From: Paenibacillus sp. Soil522
GTDB taxonomy: Bacteria; Bacillota; Bacilli; Paenibacillales; Paenibacillaceae
Reading direction: 5' to 3'
Assembly (NCBI RefSeq): GCF_001428245.1
Contig: NZ_LMRV01000026.1
Location: 55,541 to 119,540, forward strand
DNA: 64,000 nucleotides
Under the pieces are notes generated by a model. It did not search any database, was not told the origin of the DNA, and worked only from the letters and a program-made list of their open reading frames with translations. The position numbers and the translations under genes were made by a program. This document shows positions 1 to 8,024 of this stretch, piece after piece (position 1 is the stretch's first letter; each line of letters opens with the position of its first letter).

Positions 1-105
1 CTCCATACGGGACGGAGCAGCGTATGGGGAGCATGGCAGGACGATGCTTATTTTAACGGAAAATTGAAGTTTCTCTCGGCTTGGGCAGACGCTCACCAGC
101 TGTAG
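1..105 (+). CDS. 3' end of an open frame entering from the left edge
   Basis: Frame 1 is open from the first base to a TAG at 103-105 and encodes 34 residues, ending WADAHQL. The start lies outside the window. I do not recognise the family. A hairpin 8 bases downstream fits the end of a real gene, but the stretch is too short to prove coding. Confidence 0.3.
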   Translation, partial: LHTGRSSVWGAWQDDAYFNGKLKFLSAWADAHQL

Positions 106-112
106 CATAGCC

Positions 113-146
113 GGAGTAAGAAGCTTCGCGCAAGCCTCCTTACTCC
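113..146. terminator. hairpin downstream of the left-edge frame
   Basis: GGAGTAAG at 113-120 pairs with CTTACTCC at 139-146. There is no long T run on either side, so it is a weak terminator candidate. The rest of the first 240 bases shows nothing else I can support. Confidence 0.35.
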
Positions 147-213
147 GCATAGTAGGATCATGGATCGGCCGACGCCGCGCAACTCGGAAATCACCATCGC
201 TGGCAATTACCTG

Positions 214-264
214 TTTACTTTCTAAAAAAGGTATGCTATCTTATTTCTACGAATATAGAAATAA
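214..264 (+). promoter_or_regulatory. arsR promoter with ArsR-type operator
   Basis: TTTACT (214-219) and TATCTT (237-242) are spaced by 17 bases. A perfect inverted repeat, TTATTTCTA-N6-TAGAAATAA, lies at 241-264 and overlaps the -10 box. ArsR-family repressors bind such A/T-rich dyads over their own promoters. The same dyad recurs at 588-609. Confidence 0.75.
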
Positions 265-292
265 CAACTGCTGGAAATAAGGTGAAGCCACG

Positions 293-574
293 ATGGTAGA
301 AGACAATGCGGATCTGCGTCAAGCTGTCAAAGTATACAAAGCGCTCGGAGAGCCAACCAGGCTTAAAATAGCTATGCTGCTCACGGAGGAGGTCAATTTG
401 TGCTGCTCCGATATTGGGACTAAGCTGGAATCCGTTGCCGGCTCAACACTCTCGCATCACCTGAAGCAATTGACGGAAAGCGGGCTGCTCGATCTCCGCA
501 AGGACGGTACGTATATCTACTACAGCGTGAACCGCGAAATGGCGAGAAAGTACGCGCCATATTTGTTGGAGTAA
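293..574 (+). CDS. ArsR/SmtB-family transcriptional repressor
   Basis: This is a 93-residue winged-helix repressor of normal ArsR length. Residues 14-32 (VYKALGEPTRLKIAMLL) are the typical first helices. The recognition region reads GSTLSHHLKQLTESGLL and is followed by the beta-wing, ending YYSVNRE. A Cys-Cys pair sits at LCCSDI, but the canonical ELCVCDL metal site is not clear, so the inducer is unknown; non-metal ArsR members of this type often control MFS pumps. The ribosome site AAGGTG precedes the ATG. Operators with the same sequence lie before this gene and before the MFS gene 71 bases downstream, which strongly suggests that it represses itself and the pump. Confidence 0.9.
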   Translation: MVEDNADLRQAVKVYKALGEPTRLKIAMLLTEEVNLCCSDIGTKLESVAGSTLSHHLKQLTESGLLDLRKDGTYIYYSVNREMARKYAPYLLE

Positions 575-587
575 TTTTTTTTGGTTT

Positions 588-609
588 TATTTCTATATAT
601 TTAGAAATA
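588..609. promoter_or_regulatory. second ArsR-type operator, before the MFS gene
   Basis: TATTTCTA-TATATT-TAGAAATA has the same arms and the same 6-base spacing as the operator before arsR. It lies in the arsR-MFS gap, 36 bases before the MFS start. Confidence 0.75.
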
Positions 610-645
610 TAAAAATATTGGAGTGGAGAGAGGAGCATTATTGGT

Positions 646-1842
646 ATGTCGAACGCGTGGAAAATTTACATGCTGGCTATTATCAGCTTCCTGGTTGGAA
701 CGTCCGAATTTATTATTGCAGGCATTTTGGATAAGGTTGCCGCGGACGTAGGAGTTTCAGTATCTGCGGCAGGTCAGCTGATTACCGTTTTTTCGCTGGC
801 TTACGCTTTTGGCACGCCTATTATCATGGCTTTAACGGCACGTATGGAGCGCCGCCGGCTGCTGCTCTACTCCCTTGGCCTATTCGCGGCAGGCAACTTA
901 ATCGCCGTCGCTTTGCCTGGATTTGAGTTTTTATTCGTCTCGAGAATCGTCCTCGCTCTCAGCACCGGGGTGTTCGTCGTTACCGCCCTGACCGTCGCTT
1001 CTAAGCTGGCTCCTCCCGGTAAACAGGGTAGCGCAATTGCAACGCTCGTTATGGGCTTCAGCACAGCCTTAATCGTTGGCGTCCCTCTCGGAAGGGTAGT
1101 GGCTTCCGTTTACGATTGGCCGTTGATCTTCGGTGCAATCGGCATATTGGGATTACTCGCAATGCTCATCATTTTATTCGCTATTCCGCAAACGGACGGC
1201 GAGGAGCCAGTACCTCTTCGCAGCCAGCTTACGCTATTGAAGCAGCCGAAAATTGCCGCCGCCTTGACGGTTACCTTCTTATGGATCGCCGGATACTCTA
1301 TCGTCTACACTTACATTTCACCCTTTCTGCTTACGGTAACCAAATTGAGCGAACAGGGCGTAAGCGCAGGACTATTCGCTTTTGGCATCGCCAGTCTGAT
1401 CGGCTCCAAAATCGGAGGCTTCAGCACCGACAAATGGGGCGCTCCCCGTACATTGGTTAGCGGCATGCTGTTTCATACGATCGCGCTTATTCTGCTCTCG
1501 CTGACGGGCCAATCCCCAGCCATCGTATTTCCTTTGCTTATGCTTTGGGCGTTTACCGCTTGGTCATCCGGCCCCACTCAGCAATATTATTTAATGTCGC
1601 TTGCGCCTGGAGCTTCCGGCATTATGCTAAGCCTGAACACCTCGGTACTGCAGCTTGGCATGGCTGCCGGCGCCGGTCTTGGCGGCATCGTCGTAGAGCA
1701 AGCTTCGCTAACCTCGATCAGTTGGATCGGAGCAACCGGGGTAATCCTCGCTGCTGCAACAGCCACGGCGTCCTTCGGAATATCCCATCAACGATCCCGC
1801 CGCAAGGCAGCGGAGAGCAGATTAGTCAAGACAGGCGCGTAA
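646..1842 (+). CDS. MFS transporter, DHA1 drug:H+ antiporter type
   Basis: The 398 residues form about 12 hydrophobic segments, the usual length for the family. The N-terminus (LVGTSEFIIAGILDKVA) and the A-loop (MALTARMERRR) match the AraJ/YdhP/chloramphenicol-resistance-like branch of DHA1 exporters. It likely exports a small toxic compound across the cell membrane using the proton gradient. The ribosome site AGAGGAG lies 10 bases before the ATG. The operator immediately upstream places it under the neighbouring ArsR protein, so its substrate or a related compound is the probable inducer. The true substrate cannot be read from sequence. Confidence 0.85.
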   Translation: MSNAWKIYMLAIISFLVGTSEFIIAGILDKVAADVGVSVSAAGQLITVFSLAYAFGTPIIMALTARMERRRLLLYSLGLFAAGNLIAVALPGFEFLFVSRIVLALSTGVFVVTALTVASKLAPPGKQGSAIATLVMGFSTALIVGVPLGRVVASVYDWPLIFGAIGILGLLAMLIILFAIPQTDGEEPVPLRSQLTLLKQPKIAAALTVTFLWIAGYSIVYTYISPFLLTVTKLSEQGVSAGLFAFGIASLIGSKIGGFSTDKWGAPRTLVSGMLFHTIALILLSLTGQSPAIVFPLLMLWAFTAWSSGPTQQYYLMSLAPGASGIMLSLNTSVLQLGMAAGAGLGGIVVEQASLTSISWIGATGVILAAATATASFGISHQRSRRKAAESRLVKTGA

Positions 1843-1924
1843 GCTCCGCATCCAAGGGATGTCGGATGGCGGATAGCACCTGCAATTCGCGATATGCTCT
1901 AACAAGCAATCCCGCTCAAAAACA

Positions 1925-1955
1925 AAGCAGGCTGCCAATCGATGGCAGCCTGCTT
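1925..1955 (-). terminator. strong terminator of tyrS transcript
   Basis: A 13-bp perfect stem (arms 1925-1937 and 1943-1955, loop ATCGA) is followed on the minus strand by TTTGTTTTTG. It would stop the leftward tyrS transcript; on the plus strand it could also stop the MFS transcript. Confidence 0.8.
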
Positions 1956-1998
1956 AGCTATAAAGGGAAAACGCGAGGAGAACGGGGTCTGCTGATCT

Positions 1999-2180
1999 TT
2001 CAAGTAACAGGACAATCTCCTGTTACTTGCTTGAGCTGCTTCCCTTTCCGCCAATTAACAGGAATATCTCCCGTTAATTGATAGGAACTCGCTTCTACTC
2101 GCACGCAATCGCCGAAATAGCTGGAGCTTTTCCAGTTAAATCCGTTTTTCGTCTTGAAATAAACGAATTAGCTGGAGAAA
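1999..2180. repeat. cluster of four short REP-like hairpins
   Basis: The 344-base gap between MFS and tyrS contains, besides the terminator, four related imperfect palindromes. The first is AAGTAACAGGA-N5-TCCTGTTACTT and the second is AATTAACAGGA-N5-TCCCGTTAATT. The third is TAGCTGGA-N4-TTCCAGTTA, and the last is a decayed copy, TAGCTGGAGAAATTCC. All share a GGA...TCC core. No gene is visible here. Confidence 0.6.
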
Positions 2181-2186
2181 TTCCTT

Positions 2187-3476
2187 CTATTTGAATCTAA
2201 TCAGGAAGTAATTTTTCTTCCCTCGGCGCAGGACGACGAACTTGCCATACAGCCTTTGCTCTGCATTGACGACCGATTCGACATCTGTTTGCTTCGTTCC
2301 GTTAATGGAAATCGAGCCGCTCACAATATCCTGCTTGGCTTGGCGGCGGGACGGAGCTGCACCTGATTCGATAAGCAGATCCATTAACCCGATCTCATCT
2401 CTATTCGTAAGCACCGTTGTAGGCATGTCCTGCAGCGCTTCGATAAGCTCCGCTTCACTTAGTTGATTAACATCGCCGGAGAAGAACGCCTGCGTAATCT
2501 TCTCCGCGCTGTCCAGCGCCTCCTGCCCATGAACAAGACGGGTGATCTCACGAGCCAGCTCCCGCTGAGCTACGCGTTTTTCCGGCTGCGTCTGAAGCTC
2601 CGTCTCCAAAGCCTCGATTTCGGCACGGGAGAGGAAGGTGAAATATTTCAAAAACTTAATCGTATCGTTATCTTCCGTATTGATCCAAAATTGATAAAAT
2701 TGGTACGCGGACGTCTTTGAGCGGTCAAGCCAGATCGCGCCGGATTCGGATTTGCCGAATTTTTTCCCATCGCTTTTCGTTACGAGAGGCATCGTCATCC
2801 CGTATGCGTCTCCGCCGCCCATTTTGCCGATAAGATCGAGGCCTGCCGTAATATTGCCCCATTGGTCGCTGCCGCCAATTTGGAGAGCGCAGCCATGCTC
2901 TTGATGAAGCTTATGAAAGTCGTATGCCTGCAAAATCATGTAGCTGAATTCGGTGAAGGAGATGCCCGATGACAGCCTGGAATCGACTGAGTCCTTGGCA
3001 AGCATATAATTTACGGTAAAGTTTTTGCCTACATCCCGTAAAAAAGTAATGACATCCAGCGGCTCAATCCAATCGTAGTTGCTCACGAGCTTGGCCGGAT
3101 TTGCCGTCACCTCAAAATCAAGAAAGCGGGACAGCTGACGCTTCAAGCTCTCCGTCCATTGCGATACGGTTTCTGCTGTATTGAGCGAACGCTCCGTCGA
3201 ACGGCCGCTCGGATCACCGATCAAACCCGTTCCGCCGCCAACCAGCGCAAGCGGAATATGGCCCGCCTGTTGAAAGCGGCGCAGGCATAGGATCGGCAGC
3301 AGGCTTCCAATATGGAGGCTGTCCGCCGTCGGATCGAATCCGCAGTACAGCACGACGCGTTCGTTAGTCAGCTTTTTATGTAATTCCTCACGGTTGGTGA
3401 ATTGCTGCACCAGCCCTCGGTACTCAAGATCAGCCAAAAGATCATCATGATTGATCACTAGTGCTTCGTTTGTCAT
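2187..3476 (-). CDS. tyrS: tyrosyl-tRNA synthetase
   Basis: The enzyme charges tRNA-Tyr with tyrosine in the cytoplasm. The protein is 429 residues, close to the usual 420. The class I signatures are present: a HIGH-type motif in the segment DSLHIGSLLP and a KMSKS-type motif as KFGKS. The tyrosine-binding stretch GGSDQWGNI is intact. The C-terminal S4 RNA-binding domain is recognisable (SRRQAKQDIVSGSISING). The ATG is preceded by AGGAGAG. No T-box leader (AGGGTGGTACCGCG core) is present upstream, although many Bacillales tyrS genes have one. The transcript ends at the terminator near 1940. Confidence 0.97.
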   Translation of the reverse strand: MTNEALVINHDDLLADLEYRGLVQQFTNREELHKKLTNERVVLYCGFDPTADSLHIGSLLPILCLRRFQQAGHIPLALVGGGTGLIGDPSGRSTERSLNTAETVSQWTESLKRQLSRFLDFEVTANPAKLVSNYDWIEPLDVITFLRDVGKNFTVNYMLAKDSVDSRLSSGISFTEFSYMILQAYDFHKLHQEHGCALQIGGSDQWGNITAGLDLIGKMGGGDAYGMTMPLVTKSDGKKFGKSESGAIWLDRSKTSAYQFYQFWINTEDNDTIKFLKYFTFLSRAEIEALETELQTQPEKRVAQRELAREITRLVHGQEALDSAEKITQAFFSGDVNQLSEAELIEALQDMPTTVLTNRDEIGLMDLLIESGAAPSRRQAKQDIVSGSISINGTKQTDVESVVNAEQRLYGKFVVLRRGKKNYFLIRFK

Positions 3477-3547
3477 TTAACTCTCTCCTCTAATGTTTCT
3501 TCCAGTTTACGCCCTATCCGGTTTTTTTAAAAGAAGGATGTCTTTCG

Positions 3548-3637
3548 CAGAGCATGCTCCTTCATGTAGTGATTTTACCACAATCCGCTAACAGCAAAAA
3601 AAAGAAGTCTGCCGCGGTCGGCAAACCTCCTTTTCTT
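3548..3637. repeat. copy A of a ~90-bp dispersed repeat containing a terminator hairpin
   Basis: The segment is clearly similar to 9526-9613. Shared blocks include AGTGATTTTA, CAATCCGCT, GAAGTCTGC and TCGGCAAAC. The 3' half folds into a stem (GAAGTCTGCC with GGCAAACCTCC) and on the minus strand is followed by eight T residues. It therefore doubles as the terminator of the 3733-4005 gene. Confidence 0.7.
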
Positions 3638-3732
3638 TGATTCCGTCTGTCTTATATTTTTTAGTACCGTCGGCATAGCTTTATGGAATTGTGCTGTCAC
3701 GCTGCGGGTGTAGTTATCGGTTATTTAATGGC

Positions 3733-4005
3733 TTACCAAGTTAACCAACCGCTAGTTCGCTTATAGCCGCGTAATAATTCATATTTTCCACTGCGAAGAA
3801 GTCGTTTCATTTGAGTTCTGTAATTACGATAATCCGATTTCCTTATCTCTTTGATCTCTTTGTTAAAGTGTACACTTTTTATTCCCTTACGAAAATCTTT
3901 TAATTTCTCTTTTCTAGGATCCTTGTGATTTTTCACAAGCTCTTTGGCGTAACCGGTCCGTTCATTTTCCCAGGCTGTAATTTCTTCCTGATTAAACATC
4001 TTCAT
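3733..4005 (-). CDS. small basic protein of unknown function
   Basis: This frame encodes 90 residues and is rich in Lys, Arg and Glu. It has no membrane segment and ends with the motif KRTSGWLTW. The second ATG (3999) lies at a better distance from a GGGG ribosome site than the first. It is followed by a good terminator (3594-3634). I do not recognise a family. The strong charge and single conserved-looking aromatic tail fit a soluble nucleic-acid or ribosome-associated protein, but this is only a guess. Confidence 0.55.
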   Translation of the reverse strand: MKMFNQEEITAWENERTGYAKELVKNHKDPRKEKLKDFRKGIKSVHFNKEIKEIRKSDYRNYRTQMKRLLRSGKYELLRGYKRTSGWLTW

Positions 4006-4207
4006 CCCCGTTGTGCCGGGTTAGATTATGGCCTTATTTGCCATGAGTACCGACACAACTAATAGAAGAAGACCGTTGGATTAAACATCTCAATCACCTC
4101 GAATTTAAATCTCTTATTTATCTTATCATATGTATTTTTCTGTGTTACATCGAATCTGCGCGTTACTTCAACAATAAAAAAGACCTGCCTCATTGTCTAA
4201 GCTACTA

Positions 4208-5191
4208 TTATGTCGCCTGCGCCTCGGCTGTCTTCGGTTTTCCGACCCTCTGCCTGTCCCTCTGCACCAAATACATGGCGAATAAGACGCCGATTCCTCC
4301 AAGCACCTGATACACCGTCAATAATTCATGCAGCAAAAAATACCCCGCGGCGGCCGCTGTGATCGGAAGCGTGTACCCGTAAAAAGACGCTTTGAACGGG
4401 CCAAGACGGGCGAGGCTCCAATTATGCAGCGTAAAGCCAACCATGGTGGCCAGAATGGCCGTATACGCGAGACTGATCCAGCCGTTAGAAGAAATACCGG
4501 CGAAAAAGGCGGCGTCCGCCTTCCACAGCACATAGGGGAGAAGCGAAACGGCGCCGGCCGTCATCTCCCAGGAAATCAAAAGCATAAGCGGATAGCGCGA
4601 CGTCAATCTGCTCATCAGTATGAGATAGATGGCGCCAAAGAGGCTCCGCAGCAGCAGTAAACCGTCCCCGCGAAGCGTATCTTGCCCAAAATGCAAGCCC
4701 TGCTCGCCTCCCGCCACGATCACGATAACGCTTACGAAAGCAAAGGGAAGGCCGATCAGAATCCGGTACGACAACCGGATTTCCTTGAGGGCAAGCGAGA
4801 TGATGACGGTTAGCACGGGCATGAAGCCGCGGCCCAATACGGAGCCGTTGGCCGCATTCGAATACTGCAGAGCGTAGGACAGCAGCACCTCCATCCCGAT
4901 CGCGGACAGGATGCCGAGGAACAAAATACGACCCAGATCGCGGCTTTCCATGCGGAGGCTGATGCCCTTTTGACGGAAATGGAAATAGGTTACAAGCCAT
5001 AGCAGCGGGGCTATTAGAACGTAGCGAAGCCCGTTGAACATGACGGGATCCCATTCGTGTCCGCCAATTTTCATCGAGCTGATATTGATGCCCCATAACA
5101 GGTATACAACCAAAAAACCGAGATGCGGGAGAAGGAGCTTTTGGGACATTTTCGAATAATCCGCCTTTCCGTAGCCGTAGTTATACCCCAC
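4208..5191 (-). CDS. EamA/DMT-family transporter
   Basis: The protein has about ten hydrophobic segments in two EamA halves, roughly residues 15-150 and 165-305. Family hallmarks include LLWGINISSMKIGG in helix 1 and the PITAAAAGYFLLHE region near the end. DMT members export amino acids, sugars or other metabolites; the substrate here is not predictable. The GTG at 5191 is chosen as start because AAGGAGG lies 6 bases before it. The longer ATG frame beginning at 5227 has no ribosome site. The 200 bases downstream contain only a weak T-rich hairpin. Confidence 0.8.
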   Translation of the reverse strand: MGYNYGYGKADYSKMSQKLLLPHLGFLVVYLLWGINISSMKIGGHEWDPVMFNGLRYVLIAPLLWLVTYFHFRQKGISLRMESRDLGRILFLGILSAIGMEVLLSYALQYSNAANGSVLGRGFMPVLTVIISLALKEIRLSYRILIGLPFAFVSVIVIVAGGEQGLHFGQDTLRGDGLLLLRSLFGAIYLILMSRLTSRYPLMLLISWEMTAGAVSLLPYVLWKADAAFFAGISSNGWISLAYTAILATMVGFTLHNWSLARLGPFKASFYGYTLPITAAAAGYFLLHELLTVYQVLGGIGVLFAMYLVQRDRQRVGKPKTAEAQAT

Positions 5192-5247
5192 TATACGCCT
5201 CCTTCGCCATTTGATCAAAAAGCGCATAATGGAGCTTTCACAAGAAA

Positions 5248-5286
5248 AACCCGGAAAAACATCGACTGGCGATGCCTAACCGGGTT
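5248..5286 (-). terminator. terminator of the nucleotidyltransferase-like gene
   Basis: AACCCGG (5248-5254) pairs with CCGGGTT (5280-5286) around a nested CATCG/CGATG stem. On the minus strand it is followed by TTTTTCTTGT. It separates this gene from the DMT gene downstream. Confidence 0.75.
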
Positions 5287-5318
5287 AAATGCACGCGCCG
5301 CATAAATCAGGGCTCTAA

Positions 5319-5903
5319 TCAATCGGGAGGATACCATGAATCATGAAACACGGTTACCTTATTCCATTTATCTTTTATATTTTTTTGTGCGATCCGTTTT
5401 TCATAAATGGCCAACCGATTTTTGCACTCTGAAAAAAAAGGGGTTGGTTTAATTATCATTCCGAGAACATCGTCTATACCGCATGGGGCAGTCAGAACAA
5501 CTTGATCTTGCTCGTCTAACTTCAGACCTAGGGCCGTTGCTGTCTCCGGGAACTTAGAAATGGCGTCGACTGAAGACACATATGGCGGGATATTATTGAC
5601 AACATGCATTCTTGCCTGGTTTTTGACGGACCAAGGTATGCTTGGAAGGAGTTGCTTCAACTGAAATTCCAATTGTTTTTCGACAGCTTCGCTTATGTTT
5701 GAAGCGTCAAAATAGATGATATCTACATCTGAGAGTGAAGTCCGTTCCGTAAATCCGTGAAGGGTATCCCAGATTTTAGAACGTACAAAGCCAGCACAAA
5801 CCCACCATTCAGGGAGTTTCAACGATTTAGCAGCCCAGAGGATATCCATCATCCATTTATCATCTCTAATAAGATTTATTATCTCCTCTTTACTCCTAAT
5901 CAA
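5319..5903 (-). CDS. nucleotidyltransferase-like protein (NTP_transf_6 type)
   Basis: The 194 residues fit the nucleotidyltransferase_6 family of bacterial proteins of unknown substrate. Visible marks are WWVCAGFVRSKIWD (the G-x-hR nucleotide-binding loop of this family), SDVDIIYFD (the Asp-x-Asp metal pair of polymerase-beta-like folds) and a conserved C-terminal segment with KNRLAIYEKRI. The start is a TTG at 5903 with GGGG 7 bases before it; the next possible starts are far inside the motif region. It stands alone between a terminator and the divergent GntR gene. The metabolic target is unknown. Confidence 0.75.
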   Translation of the reverse strand: MIRSKEEIINLIRDDKWMMDILWAAKSLKLPEWWVCAGFVRSKIWDTLHGFTERTSLSDVDIIYFDASNISEAVEKQLEFQLKQLLPSIPWSVKNQARMHVVNNIPPYVSSVDAISKFPETATALGLKLDEQDQVVLTAPCGIDDVLGMIIKPTPFFSECKNRLAIYEKRIAQKNIKDKWNKVTVFHDSWYPPD

Positions 5904-6008
5904 AATATAACCCCACTCCTTATAAGAACATATATTCCCATCATATCGAGTGCAATCGCATTTGTAAAGTTATTCCACAATCCTGCCCTCTTATAATTCT
6001 GGAAACTA

Positions 6009-6069
6009 TTGACTTTCAACTGTATTACATGCATAATACACTCAAAGTGTATGAACCACATAGTACACA
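6009..6069 (+). promoter_or_regulatory. promoter and YtrA-like operator of the ABC operon
   Basis: TTGACT (6009-6014) and CATAAT (6032-6037) are spaced by 17 bases. An inverted repeat ATACACT-CAA-AGTGTAT (6036-6052) overlaps the -10 box. AGTGTA (6046) with TACACA (6064) 12 bases later resembles the AGTGTA-N13-TACACT site known for Bacillus subtilis YtrA. Confidence 0.65.
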
Positions 6070-6096
6070 CACTTGCTATGAATGTGAGGTACCGCT

Positions 6097-6498
6097 ATGA
6101 ACACAAGCGAAGGGCCGACGGAAGTTGCGTTCAATAATAGAGATCCCGTCTACCTGCAGGTAGTCCGGCATTTTAAGGAACGGATTGCAACAGGCCGGCT
6201 CGCTGCCGGTCAGGTTATTCCCTCCCGGCGGGAACTGGGCGTCCTAATGAAGATTAATCCGAACACGGTACAGAAAGCGTACAAGGAAATGGAGGAGCAG
6301 CAGTTGATAATCACGGAAGGAAACTCACCCAGCAGAATCACGAATGATACAAAGCTGCTTAATCAAATAAGGTCGGAGCTGCTTGGCGAAGCGGTCAGTG
6401 CCTTTGTTGCGTCCGTACGAAAAATCGATGTTCCGGTCGATGAGCTGCTGCAGCTGGTCAGAAGCAAATTCGAGGAAGGAGGCCCGGAGCATGATTGA
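6097..6498 (+). CDS. GntR-family repressor, YtrA subfamily
   Basis: The protein has 133 residues. It consists of a GntR winged-helix domain (about residues 10-80: YLQVVRHFKERIATG, IPSRRELGVLMKINPNTVQKAYKEME) and a short C-terminal dimerisation tail, which is the YtrA layout with no ligand domain. In B. subtilis, YtrA represses a cell-envelope stress ABC operon that it heads, and the arrangement here is the same. It overlaps the ATPase gene by 8 bases, so the two are translationally coupled. Dyads over the promoter suggest autorepression. Confidence 0.88.
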   Translation: MNTSEGPTEVAFNNRDPVYLQVVRHFKERIATGRLAAGQVIPSRRELGVLMKINPNTVQKAYKEMEEQQLIITEGNSPSRITNDTKLLNQIRSELLGEAVSAFVASVRKIDVPVDELLQLVRSKFEEGGPEHD

Positions 6499-7180
6499 GG
6501 TAAAAAATATCTTCAAGCGCTACCGCCGCCGCAACGTGCTTAACGGCGTATCCTTCACTGCGGACAAAGGAGAAATTACTTGTCTCATCGGTGTAAATGG
6601 CGCCGGTAAGTCGACGATTCTGAAGGCGATCATGGGTCTGACCCCTATAACGGGAGGCTCAATCCTTATTGATGAACAAGCTCTAAGACCAAGCCTCTAT
6701 GAAAAAATCGCCTTCATCCCTGATCATTTGACGATGCCTGCCGGCATGAAGCTGTCTGAAGCGATCCGGTTTATGGCAGATTTCTATGAAAGCTGGAACA
6801 GAGAACGCGCAATCGAGCTCATGCAGTTTTTCCGGCTCGAGCCTTCCGATAAAATCGGGAGCTTATCGAAAGGAACCGCTGCAAAATTCAACCTCTTGCT
6901 CGGTCTTGGCCAAGATTCAGACTATTTATTAATGGACGAGCCGTTTTCCGGTATCGACTTGTTCAGCCGGGAAGCGATTACGAATGTGTTTACGAGCGAT
7001 TTGATCGAAGGCCGGGGCGTGCTGCTCACGACGCATGAAATCGGAGAGATGGAGCATCTCATCGATAAAGCCGTTTTATTGCAGGACGGTAAAGTAAGCC
7101 GGGCGTTCAACTGCGAAGAAATGCGTTACGAGGAAGGAAAATCTGTCATTGATATTATGAGAGAGGTGTACCGGGCATGA
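6491..7180 (+). CDS. ABC transporter ATP-binding protein
   Basis: This 229-residue ATPase has Walker A GVNGAGKST, a signature motif LSKGTAAK (degenerate LSGGQ), Walker B YLLMDEPFSG and a switch His in LLTTHE. The start at 6491 (MIEVKNIFKRY) is correct; the longer frame from 6383 runs through the GntR gene. It overlaps the following permease gene by 4 bases (ATGA). The YtrB/BcrA-type sequence suggests export or flipping of an envelope-active compound, but the substrate is unknown. Confidence 0.9.
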   Translation: MIEVKNIFKRYRRRNVLNGVSFTADKGEITCLIGVNGAGKSTILKAIMGLTPITGGSILIDEQALRPSLYEKIAFIPDHLTMPAGMKLSEAIRFMADFYESWNRERAIELMQFFRLEPSDKIGSLSKGTAAKFNLLLGLGQDSDYLLMDEPFSGIDLFSREAITNVFTSDLIEGRGVLLTTHEIGEMEHLIDKAVLLQDGKVSRAFNCEEMRYEEGKSVIDIMREVYRA

Positions 7181-8013
7181 ACCGTTATATAAAACTCGTC
7201 CATATGGAGGTTCATCGTTTTCGATGGATGCTCGCCATATTAATGGGAATCACAGCGGCCTGCCAGATTAGCGCCCTAATCTGGACGCTTAATAAAGAAC
7301 TGTCCCTACGGGAAAAGCTGCTGTTGCTGCTGAACATGGAAGACAGCCTTCCAGCTTCCGCTCAAGAACAGCTTACTTTCGAGTGGGCGATGGCGAATAC
7401 GCAGCTGTGGTTTATATTGCCCATCCTCATTTGTATAAGCGTACTTGCTTTATATGTCTTTTTCATCTGGTACCGCGATTGGATTGGGCGTCATACCTTT
7501 ATTTATCGCTTGCTCGTGCTGCCTACCGCAAGGCGCAACATTTATTTGGCCAAAATATCCGCGTTTCTCCTGTTCGTTTTCGGATTTATTTCGTTTCAGT
7601 TGATCCTGCTGCCCATCCATAATATTATTTTTAAGCTCATTGTTCCGGCGGATCAGCGAGCAGATTCTCATATCGTGGACGCCATAAGCCGTAATCAGGC
7701 GCTAGTGGAGCTTATCCCCCGGCAGTTTGAACAGTTCCTGTACTATTACGGAATAGGTACGATTGCGGTATTAGTCATTTTCACCGCTATATTGCTGGAA
7801 AGAAGCTATCGCCGTTTGGGGATTTTATATGGCATGCTGTATTTGTCTGGCTGCGTGTTAGCCGTTATGTCCCCTATCTTAGCGGCAGATGTACAGAACA
7901 CTTATTTATATCCAAATGAACTATACGCCGCCGAGTTAATCATGTTCATTCTCGTGCTTTGCTTATCAGTGTGGCTTGGCATGAGGCTGCTTGCCAAAAA
8001 GATTACGGTGTAA
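7177..8013 (+). CDS. ABC transporter permease subunit
   Basis: The 278 residues form six predicted membrane helices (around residues 17-37, 68-90, 108-135, 185-205, 215-235 and 245-265). There is a long loop between helices 1 and 2. It has no recognisable cargo motif. It follows the ATPase with an ATGA overlap, so the two subunits are made together. The operon encodes one permease, so the channel is probably a homodimer. Confidence 0.8.
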   Translation: MNRYIKLVHMEVHRFRWMLAILMGITAACQISALIWTLNKELSLREKLLLLLNMEDSLPASAQEQLTFEWAMANTQLWFILPILICISVLALYVFFIWYRDWIGRHTFIYRLLVLPTARRNIYLAKISAFLLFVFGFISFQLILLPIHNIIFKLIVPADQRADSHIVDAISRNQALVELIPRQFEQFLYYYGIGTIAVLVIFTAILLERSYRRLGILYGMLYLSGCVLAVMSPILAADVQNTYLYPNELYAAELIMFILVLCLSVWLGMRLLAKKITV

Positions 8014-8024
8014 GGAGAATGATT

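Noticed and set aside
3477..3732. T-box leader before tyrS
   Set aside because: No AGGGTGGTACCGCG core on either strand; only a dispersed repeat with a terminator is present.
4485..5096. A 203-codon frame in another phase of the DMT gene
   Set aside because: It has no membrane or family pattern and is fully covered by the transporter; GC-rich shadow coding explains it.
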